The translations under genes were made by a program, and so were the position numbers. Under the pieces are notes generated by a model. That model was given only the letters and a program-made list of their open reading frames with translations, was not told the DNA's origin and ran no database searches. Below are positions 58,282 to 64,000 of a stretch of DNA of 64,000 nucleotides, piece after piece. The first letter of the stretch is position 1, and each line of letters starts with the position of its first letter. This DNA is from Yersinia rohdei ATCC 43380. GTDB taxonomy: Bacteria; Pseudomonadota; Gammaproteobacteria; Enterobacterales; Enterobacteriaceae. The stretch is from NCBI RefSeq assembly GCF_000173775.1, contig NZ_ACCD01000010.1, forward strand, positions 60,954 through 124,953, written 5' to 3'.

Positions 58282-58829
58282 AACCTTATCCTCTGTCAAA
58301 ACAAGACGGCTATGCCTGGGCTCTGGCCATTATTCTTCCCATACTCTGGGTACCGTTCGTTATTTTCTTCCCTAAAGAAATTGCACTTGGCCTGTATATG
58401 ATGCTCTCCCTTATTTGGGTGCTGCTCGACCGGTTCAGATTGATGAAACAAGATAAATTCTCACCTTCATTCTTATATTTCCTGTTACCCATGGTTTATC
58501 TGCGACAACGTGACGAACGTCAGGGGAAGCCTTGGCGTTTGTTACAAGTTTGGCTGCTTTGTACCGTGTTGTCGGTCATAGCCGGTGAACAATTTAAAAA
58601 GCAGTCAGGCACCGAACAACTTGCGCAGAGTGCCTGCTCTACTGTTACCCAGATCATGCAACGGGAAGGTATTGATGAGCGCTGTATTCGCGTGACGGAC
58701 TTAAAGGAAGAGGTTAGCGGGCGTTTTTATCGGGCACTGGCCCTGATGAACACCGGCAATAAGGAGCCTCTGACCATTGAGGTCAGGGGCAGGGATATTT
58801 ATGTCGTGTTACCGGAAGTGGGTGAATGA
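58275..58829 (+). CDS. Small inner-membrane protein of the island
   Basis: 184 residues from ATG 58275, with GTGAGG 5 nt before it. Predicted helices at about 14-31, 36-52, 64-75 and 88-104, then a soluble tail of about 80 residues with two cysteines (SACSTV, ERCIRV). Not a family I can name. Its stop overlaps the next start (ATGA), so the two gene products probably work together across the inner membrane. Confidence 0.7.
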   Translation: MLKPYPLSKQDGYAWALAIILPILWVPFVIFFPKEIALGLYMMLSLIWVLLDRFRLMKQDKFSPSFLYFLLPMVYLRQRDERQGKPWRLLQVWLLCTVLSVIAGEQFKKQSGTEQLAQSACSTVTQIMQREGIDERCIRVTDLKEEVSGRFYRALALMNTGNKEPLTIEVRGRDIYVVLPEVGE

Positions 58830-59344
58830 AAATGATGAATGTATTAAAAAGTATTGTCGGTTTTTGGCTGCTAAGCGCGGGGCTTTTACTCCCATCGGTG
58901 ACAGTTGCTCAGGCAGATACATCGGTGTCACTCCGCCAGACTCAGCGCTGCGCAAAACCTGTCTTTTATGCGCAGACACTTAACCATAAAAAGGAAGTGG
59001 AAATATGTATTGTCACTCCGACGGTGTCTTACTCTTTTGGTAAGATCAGTGCAAAAAGTAAAGAGATGAATATCACCGTTCCGGTGGGTAATACCTCTTA
59101 TGCATATCAGAGTAATCAGGTTATTAGCATTCAGGAATTCACGGTCAGAAAGGGTGATACCAGCTATCAAGTCTCAGCCGGAACAAATGATGACGGTGAG
59201 CCAGTCGCGTCACTTTACGTTTATAAAGGTACTCCAGAAACGGGGAAACTGCTGGCAGAGATAAAACTCGACACCCATACGGTGGTGAATAACATCAGCC
59301 ACGCATTGGCAGATGACGGTATTGCTGAATCAGACAGTCTTTAA
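58826..59344 (+). CDS. Secreted (periplasmic) protein of the island
   Basis: 172 residues with a clear signal peptide: IVGFWLLSAGLLLPSVTVAQA, cleaved near residue 30. The mature part has two cysteines (RCAKP, EICIV) and a beta-rich pattern (EMNITVPVGNTSYAYQSNQ). I do not recognise the family. Translationally coupled to the membrane protein gene before it. Possibly a partner or inhibitor in the envelope. Confidence 0.7.
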   Translation: MKMMNVLKSIVGFWLLSAGLLLPSVTVAQADTSVSLRQTQRCAKPVFYAQTLNHKKEVEICIVTPTVSYSFGKISAKSKEMNITVPVGNTSYAYQSNQVISIQEFTVRKGDTSYQVSAGTNDDGEPVASLYVYKGTPETGKLLAEIKLDTHTVVNNISHALADDGIAESDSL

Positions 59345-59547
59345 CTATATGGCTGAGGTTAATCTGGGAACACACTTCCGCAGGCTATCTGCCATATCTA
59401 TGGGCAATGACACTGGTTTCTGACTAGCGGAAGTACTTGTTGATGCGGATGCTACAGATTGCAGCTGATACGCTGAAATGCCGTGTTGAGCATCTGTAAA
59501 TCACATACCTCAACGTTCCTCTGTATATCACTTTTACCTATATCCCT

Positions 59548-59584
59548 AGCCGCTACCTCTCAGGAGGCAGTGGCTTTTTTACGT
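59548..59584 (+). terminator. Terminator-like hairpin before the DUF932 gene
   Basis: AGCCGCTACCTC pairs with GAGGCAGTGGCT around TCAG (11 of 12 positions, one wobble), followed by TTTTTT. It ends 16-24 nt before the DUF932 start codon, so it may end upstream transcripts or act as an attenuator. Confidence 0.75.
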
Positions 59585-59599
59585 TTTAAGGATAGAAAT

Positions 59600-60421
59600 A
59601 TGACCCGTTTAGCGTCCCGTTTTGGCCGTGTGAACTCGGTTCGCCGTGACCGCCCCCTGACACATGATGAGTTAGCCTACTATGTCCCAAGTGTATTCAC
59701 TGAAGATAAGCATGCCTCCCGCAGTTCGCGGTATACCTATATTCCTACTATTACGTTATTGGATAAGTTGCGAGAAGAAGGGTTTGTGCCGTTCTTTGCC
59801 TGTCAGACCCGAGTACGAGATTTGGATAAACGTGAGCATACCAAGCATATGGTGCGGTTACGCCGAACAGAGCAAATCACGCAGAGAGAAGTGCAGGAGA
59901 TTGTTCTGCTCAACAGCCACGATGGGTCTAGCAGCTATCAAATGCTGCCGGGTATGTTCCGCGAAATCTGCAGTAACGGCCTGGTTTGTGGTCAGAGTTT
60001 TGGCGAAATTCGTGTACCGCATAAAGGGGATGTGGTGGAAAAGGTGATTGAAGGGGCCTACGAAGTGCTGGGGATATTTGACCAGATAGAAGAAAGTCGT
60101 GAAAGCATGCAGTCATTGACGCTGTCAGCAGAGCACCAACATGCATTGGCCCATGCTGCATTGACCTACCGTTACGGTGAGGAGCACCATCCAGTCACGG
60201 AGTCCCAAATCCTGATGCCTCGTCGCTGGGAAGATAAGAAAGATGACCTCTGGACAACATTTCAGCGTGTGCAGGAGAATCTGACCAAAGGCGGGCTGTC
60301 GGGTAAGAGCACTGGAGGAAAACGTGCCCGGACCCGTGCTATCAGTGGTATCGATGGTGACATCAAACTCAATCGTGCACTGTGGGTCATGGCTGAGCAG
60401 CTTAAACAGGCTGTGCTCTGA
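59600..60421 (+). CDS. DUF932 (YfjQ-like) domain protein
   Basis: 273 residues from ATG 59600 (AAGGA 7 nt before it). The DUF932 domain is typical of P4/CP4-type islands and plasmids: TRLASRFGRVNSVRRDRPLT at the start, TYIPTITLLDKLREEG and YQMLPGMFREICSNGLVCG in the middle. The molecular role is unknown; relatives lie with antirestriction and radC-type genes. A basic C-terminus (STGGKRARTRA) suggests nucleic-acid contact. Confidence 0.85.
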   Translation: MTRLASRFGRVNSVRRDRPLTHDELAYYVPSVFTEDKHASRSSRYTYIPTITLLDKLREEGFVPFFACQTRVRDLDKREHTKHMVRLRRTEQITQREVQEIVLLNSHDGSSSYQMLPGMFREICSNGLVCGQSFGEIRVPHKGDVVEKVIEGAYEVLGIFDQIEESRESMQSLTLSAEHQHALAHAALTYRYGEEHHPVTESQILMPRRWEDKKDDLWTTFQRVQENLTKGGLSGKSTGGKRARTRAISGIDGDIKLNRALWVMAEQLKQAVL

Positions 60422-60442
60422 TGCTGTTTCACACCTCCAGTG

Positions 60443-60480
60443 ACGATCGATTTTAACGATCGGTTTCGCGTTATTGATCT
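60443..60480. repeat. GATC-rich repeat copy B
   Basis: AACGATCGGTTTCG then CGTTATTGATCT (60455-60480) matches copy A at 58086-58111 in 21 of 26 positions; both keep two GATC sites 18 nt apart and diverge only in the middle. An extra GATC lies at 60445. It is 22 nt after the DUF932 stop. Confidence 0.6.
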
Positions 60481-60602
60481 GCACAACCCATTATCTTTTC
60501 TCTTTACCCATCGATAAAATTGGTAGGGTTACCTGTCAGCAAAATGTATTTAAAACAGCCATCAGGCACAGGCGTTATGCCAATATTCAGGGAAAGCCAC
60601 CG

Positions 60603-60628
60603 CCCGTTATCCCAACGATAACGGGTTT
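60603..60628 (+). terminator. Hairpin downstream of the DUF932 gene
   Basis: CCCGTTATC (60603-60611) and GATAACGGG (60617-60625), 9 bp perfect, loop CCAAC, then TTTG. A modest terminator in the 354-nt gap before klcA. Confidence 0.5.
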
Positions 60629-60707
60629 GTAATCAGGGAGATGCTGTATCTCCATCAACTTTCGCCCACGACCTTAAATATCGACTCTCATTATTAACCT
60701 ATTCCTT

Positions 60708-60745
60708 AAACAGGCTCCCCGGTTTCCGGAGGAGCCTGTTTTGCT
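60708..60745 (+). terminator. Terminator-like hairpin before klcA
   Basis: AAACAGGCTCC (60708-60718) and GGAGCCTGTTT (60731-60741), 11 bp perfect, followed by TTGC and AT-rich DNA. It ends 34 nt before the klcA start codon, like the hairpins before the DUF932 and DUF4942 genes. Confidence 0.65.
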
Positions 60746-60775
60746 ATTTATCTTTATTAAAGAAGGGCATTACTC

Positions 60776-61207
60776 ATGAATATCCCAACGACAACTCAGA
60801 TGGACACACTAACCGCCACGCCGGTTACCGACTCTCAGCGCATTCAATTCTGGCCTGACCATTTTGGTGAGATACCTCAATGGGTTTTGATTGAGCGACA
60901 GGTGTTTGGTTGGCTGGACCGATGGTGTGAAGACTATCGCGGCGACTTCTGGAACTACTATACGCTCAGTAACGGCGGGGCATTTATGGTGCCGGGCATG
61001 GAGCAAGACTACGCGTTGTTTAACGAGTTTAATGGTCATGGTGCCACCGTCAGCCGCGAAGCGGCGGGTATTGCCGCTTGCCTAATGGCTTACAGTCACC
61101 ATGCTTGCCGTACTGAAAATGAGCTTATGACCGAACACTTCTATCGGTTGCGTGCTTACGCTCTGCATCATCCAGAAAGTCATGCCATTTTTGCATTAAT
61201 CGATTGA
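60776..61207 (+). CDS. klcA: ArdB/KlcA-family antirestriction protein
   Basis: 143 residues, the usual length. Recognised by QRIQFWPDHFGEIPQWVLIE at the N-terminus, WNYYTLSNGGAFMVPG near residue 60 and the end HHPESHAIFALID. ArdB/KlcA proteins relieve type I restriction without binding DNA, and probably protect incoming mobile DNA. It is preceded by a terminator-like hairpin and is 91 nt before cbtA. Confidence 0.9.
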   Translation: MNIPTTTQMDTLTATPVTDSQRIQFWPDHFGEIPQWVLIERQVFGWLDRWCEDYRGDFWNYYTLSNGGAFMVPGMEQDYALFNEFNGHGATVSREAAGIAACLMAYSHHACRTENELMTEHFYRLRAYALHHPESHAIFALID

Positions 61208-61298
61208 TATAAGGTGATGTTCCATTCAACCAAACGATTTGGTAACTCCTAATATCTTCCTGACTTAATCCCAAATTATCCACATTGAGAATATCCCC

Positions 61299-61670
61299 AT
61301 GAAACCATGTCCCATCACACTGGGCGCATTACCCGTGCCTGTTATTTATCAACAACTGCTCGCTTTCCTGCTTGAGCACCACTATGGCCTGAGCCTCAAC
61401 GATACGGCCTATCACGATGAACAGTTGATTGTGCAGCAGATAGAACAAGGGATTTCAGTGGGCGACACCATCAACACACTGGTTGAGAAATATGCCTTAG
61501 TGCGAATTGGTCGTAACGGGTTCAGCGCACTGGCACAAGACCCGACGCTGAGTAAGGGCGATATCGCCCGTGCTCGCCAGGCCGCAGGTCTGTGGTGTGC
61601 GCATTTTCCGCCAACGTTGCTGTACCCAACCGAGCCCCTCAATCCTATTCCACAGAGAGAGTTAACATGA
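61299..61670 (+). CDS. CbtA/YkfI/YpjF-family toxin
   Basis: 123 residues. LLEHHYGLSLNDTAYHDEQ, IEQGISVGDTINTLVEKYALV and DIARARQAAGLW match the E. coli CbtA pattern closely. CbtA inhibits MreB and FtsZ polymerisation and so stops cell division. The stop overlaps the cbeA start by 4 nt (ATGA). In E. coli the antitoxin gene comes first; here the toxin does. Confidence 0.88.
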   Translation: MKPCPITLGALPVPVIYQQLLAFLLEHHYGLSLNDTAYHDEQLIVQQIEQGISVGDTINTLVEKYALVRIGRNGFSALAQDPTLSKGDIARARQAAGLWCAHFPPTLLYPTEPLNPIPQRELT

Positions 61671-61999
61671 ATAACCACATTACTATTTCCCCAATATGGG
61701 GCCTGAAACGTGATATTACGCCACGTTTAGGTGCCAGGCTGGTACAGGAGGGAGCAAACCTGCACTTTCTGAGTGACAGAGCCAATATTGTCGGTACCTT
61801 TTCCCCTCAAGCCACTCAGGCTCTTGATGCTGCATTTCCAGAGCTGATAACCAAACTGGAGTCACAGCTGCTGTCCGGGGCGCTGGATCCACGCCGTCAG
61901 CAAGGCATTACGGTTCGGCATGGAGAATTTGTCTGTGAAGCGGATACGCTGGGCAGTCACGGTTATGTCTACATCGCGGTGTATCAGGAACTATCTTGA
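61667..61999 (+). CDS. CbeA/YeeU-family antitoxin
   Basis: 110 residues from ATG 61667, which overlaps the toxin stop; GAGAG lies just upstream. Family pattern: WGLKRDITPRLGARLVQEG, LHFLSDRANIVGTFS and CEADTLGSHGYVYIAVY. E. coli CbeA does not bind CbtA; it bundles MreB and FtsZ filaments (type IV toxin-antitoxin). Being downstream, it is probably made by coupled translation. Confidence 0.9.
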   Translation: MNNHITISPIWGLKRDITPRLGARLVQEGANLHFLSDRANIVGTFSPQATQALDAAFPELITKLESQLLSGALDPRRQQGITVRHGEFVCEADTLGSHGYVYIAVYQELS

Positions 62000-62037
62000 A
62001 CGGCAGACACGGGTACCTGAAATATCCCTCTTCCTCG

Positions 62038-62070
62038 ACGCCAACAACAAGAGTTGGCGTTTTTGCTTTT
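62038..62070 (+). terminator. Terminator before the DUF4942 gene
   Basis: ACGCCAAC (62038-62045) and GTTGGCGT (62053-62060), perfect 8 bp, then TTTTGCTTTT. It ends about 15-24 nt before the DUF4942 start codon and terminates the cbtA-cbeA transcript. Confidence 0.85.
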
Positions 62071-62084
62071 ATGGAGTTCCTACG

Positions 62085-62939
62085 ATGTCTACTTCACTCA
62101 GCGCAGTTATCGGCGAGCCGCAGGTTCTAACCGGCCACACCGATGTGATTTGCTCCACCAGCATTGAACGTATCATCACCTTGCGTAACGCCGCGTTGGT
62201 GCAGATTGACGCGCTTATTCACCAGCTTGAGGATATCTCGGCCATCACCAACAGCATTGGCGGTGGAGTTGCAAAGGACTGGGCCATGCGACAAGACTTC
62301 CGTACTGGCTGCTGGTTCATGGAGAAAGCAGAAACAGCCATGAAAGTGATTACCTGCAATCTCGATCGCGGTATATGGCGAGACCTGATGAAAAAATCAG
62401 GGATGCTGAGCCTGATGGATGCCCAAGCCCGTGACCAGTGGTACAGAAACCTTGAGGGAGATAACATTCCTGCAGTCAGCGAAGCCAATATTCTCAGTAC
62501 GTTTGAGCAGTTGCATCAGAGTAAAGGAGACGTATTTGAACGGGGTGTTATCAATGTATTTAAAGGCCTAAGCTGGGATTTTAAGACGAACAACCCCTGC
62601 AAGTTTGGCAAGAAAATCATCGTGACTGGACTGGTCAAATGTGACCGGTGGGGATTTGGGCTTAACTGGGGTCGGCGGCGGGATCAACTGGCAGACTTAG
62701 AACGAATGCTATTTCTGCTGGATGGTAAACCGATACCCGACAACCGTGGCGATATCACTATACGGTTGATGAATCATATTAGGGATAACCCTTCGACGGA
62801 TGTTTACGAAGATGAATTTTTCAGCATTCGTTATTTTCAGAAGGGAACTGCGCACTTAACCTTCAAGCGTCTGGAGTTGATTGAGCGGATGAACGACATC
62901 ATTGCTAAACACTATCCGGGGATGTTGGCAGCGCGGTAG
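62085..62939 (+). CDS. DUF4942 domain protein
   Basis: 284 residues from ATG 62085 (GGAG 8 nt before it). DUF4942 proteins occur beside CbtA/CbeA pairs in enterobacterial islands. Recognisable stretches: WAMRQDFRTGCWFMEKAETA, LMDAQARDQWYRNL and FERGVINVFKGLSWDFKTN. Function unknown. It is the last gene before the island's right end. Confidence 0.82.
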   Translation: MSTSLSAVIGEPQVLTGHTDVICSTSIERIITLRNAALVQIDALIHQLEDISAITNSIGGGVAKDWAMRQDFRTGCWFMEKAETAMKVITCNLDRGIWRDLMKKSGMLSLMDAQARDQWYRNLEGDNIPAVSEANILSTFEQLHQSKGDVFERGVINVFKGLSWDFKTNNPCKFGKKIIVTGLVKCDRWGFGLNWGRRRDQLADLERMLFLLDGKPIPDNRGDITIRLMNHIRDNPSTDVYEDEFFSIRYFQKGTAHLTFKRLELIERMNDIIAKHYPGMLAAR

Positions 62940-62994
62940 TTCATCGTTACAATCACCGGGCTCGAAATCGCTGATGTTTTCAGCAAAGTATGAT

Positions 62995-63015
62995 TGGGGG
63001 CCTAATTGGGGGCTC
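62995..63015 (+). repeat. Integrase arm-type repeat, right end
   Basis: TGGGGGCCT-N4-GGGGGCTC, the partner of the repeat at 37496-37516 (17 of 21 identical, only the 4-nt spacer differs). Marks the right end of the island, or the arm site of the next integrase. Confidence 0.5.
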
Positions 63016-63070
63016 CGGCGTTTTTCGAACAGATAAAAATGCTGTAATAACAAGGGTTATAGGGCCCGTA

Positions 63071-63086
63071 TTCGAATCCTGTAGGG
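63071..63086 (+). other. Right attachment core candidate (argU 3'-end-like)
   Basis: TTCGAATCCTGTAGGG matches the argU segment at 37350-37365 in 14 of 16 bases. The two differences make it look more like the T-loop of E. coli argU. No complete tRNA precedes it, so it is a displaced 3' end left by integration. The next integrase ends 16 nt away. Confidence 0.5.
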
Positions 63087-63101
63087 GCCTGTATTTCACT
63101 C

Positions 63102-64000
63102 CTAATTTTCAGCAACGTTTTTTAAAAGTGTCAGATTAGTGACATTAATCCCCATAACCTCATCAATTTTTCGCGCATGTTCAGTTAAGTGGTTTGGTGA
63201 TAAATGAGCATATCGACGTACCATTTCGATTGATTCCCAACCTCCCATTTCCTGCAATGCCGATAGTGGTACTCCGGCCTGGACTAACCAACTTGCCCAG
63301 GTATGTCGTAAATCGTGGAAACGGAAATCAGTAATTCCAGATCGCTTCAATCCGGTTCGCCATGCTGTATTATCATCAACGCGCATTTTCCTCACCTCTG
63401 CTGTTTTTGTTCCGTCCGCTCGGTGCCAAGCTGAAGTGTGAACAAAAACAAATCGAGAGTGCCGGCCAATTTGTTCCCGCAATACTTTGCATGACATATC
63501 ATTCAGAGCGACACCAATTGCCTGTCCAGATTTACTTTCCTCTGGGTGTATCCAAGACACCTTTCGTTGAAGGTCTACATCCTGCCATTGCAAATCGACT
63601 ATGTTCGATCTTCTAAGCCCCGTAGCAAGTGCAAATACCACAATCGACTTCAATGGTTCAGAACATTCATTTATCAGCCGAATTGCTTCATGAGGTTCAA
63701 GCCATCGAACACGCCGCCCTCGCTCTTGTGGCACCTTTATTACTGGGCCACGCTCTATCCATTTCCAGTCGCGTTCTGCGGCGCGCATAATCGCTTTCAT
63801 TAATGCCAGGTGTTTCGCCTTCGTTGAGATACTAACCGGCACTTCAACGAACGGCTCTACGAGCTCACCACGCCTTCTTAGCGAGCCCGCTTTTGACTCC
63901 CAGTTATCTCTATGTTTTCTGTTCGTCATTTTACTGACGGCAGCATAAATTTTTGCTTCAGAAATGTTTTTTAGTAAAACCCCCTGAAAGTGAATGAGCC
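63102..64000 (-). CDS. DLP12/P22-type phage integrase, cut by window edge
   Basis: Tyrosine recombinase, about 299 C-terminal residues visible; the frame stays open to the last base, with [17 protein letters not shown] upstream of the first visible ATG (63929), so the true start lies outside. Catalytic residues: Arg in [26 protein letters not shown] with His-X-X-Arg, [16 protein letters not shown] with the nucleophile Tyr. Strongly resembles IntD of DLP12, which sits at argU in E. coli with the same tail-to-tRNA orientation. First gene of a second element or prophage to the right. Confidence 0.9.
   Translation of the reverse strand, partial: LIHFQGVLLKNISEAKIYAAVSKMTNRKHRDNWESKAGSLRRRGELVEPFVEVPVSISTKAKHLALMKAIMRAAERDWKWIERGPVIKVPQERGRRVRWLEPHEAIRLINECSEPLKSIVVFALATGLRRSNIVDLQWQDVDLQRKVSWIHPEESKSGQAIGVALNDMSCKVLREQIGRHSRFVFVHTSAWHRADGTKTAEVRKMRVDDNTAWRTGLKRSGITDFRFHDLRHTWASWLVQAGVPLSALQEMGGWESIEMVRRYAHLSPNHLTEHARKIDEVMGINVTNLTLLKNVAEN

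Overview
The window is chromosomal DNA from a Yersinia, most likely of the Y. enterocolitica group. Three things point there: the housekeeping genes resemble their enterobacterial counterparts closely, a surface-polysaccharide cluster sits between hemH and gsk (the Yersinia O-locus position), and the gene set of that cluster matches the outer-core type known from Y. enterocolitica O:3. The species call is inference from gene order and from remembered protein families; no database was searched.

Region 1 (1-13.2 kb): adk and hemH, then a JUMPStart/ops element, then eight co-directional AT-rich genes: a Wzx flippase, four glycosyltransferases, a WecA-like initiating transferase, a WbpM-type nucleotide-sugar 4,6-dehydratase and a GalE-type epimerase that carries Cys where E. 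coli GalE has Tyr299. gsk follows. No Wzy polymerase or Wzz is visible, which suits a short oligosaccharide moved as one block.

Region 2 (13.2-37.4 kb): core genes in standard enterobacterial arrangement: ybaL, fsr, ushA, ybaK, ybaP, the divergent copA/cueR pair with its CueR operator, ybbJ-qmcA, cnoX, ybbO, tesA/ybbA-ybbP, purEK, lpxH-ppiB, cysS, ybcJ-folD and tRNA-Arg(UCU) (argU). Two ERIC-like repeats lie in intergenic spaces.

Region 3 (37.4-63.1 kb): a genomic island in argU. Its left end holds one intact P4-type integrase followed by C-terminal remnants of two more, a record of repeated integration. The main cargo is a five-gene operon on the minus strand (53.3 to 39.4 kb): a cytosine-5 DNA methyltransferase, two large proteins of unknown function, a ~2000-residue DEAD/DUF1998 helicase and a PD-(D/E)XK nuclease with a Cas4/AddB-like four-cysteine set. 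The first four match Druantia type II anti-phage defence (druM-F-G-E). The nuclease looks like a fifth, co-transcribed component and is the best lead in the window. The right half of the island is a P4/CP4-like module: an IS110 scrap, a zinc-ribbon gene, an AlpA regulator, a Gp2-type protein, an orphan ribbon-helix-helix-like protein, a YfjP/YeeP-type GTPase with an altered G3 motif, a membrane/periplasmic protein pair, a DUF932 protein, an ArdB/KlcA antirestriction protein, a CbtA/CbeA toxin-antitoxin pair in toxin-first order, and a DUF4942 protein. Several of these genes have a terminator-like hairpin just before the start codon. Two intergenic regions share a GATC-rich 26-bp repeat.

Region 4 (63.07 kb to the end): a degenerate copy of the argU 3' end followed at once by a DLP12/P22-type integrase that runs off the window, so a second element probably sits in tandem at the same tRNA locus.
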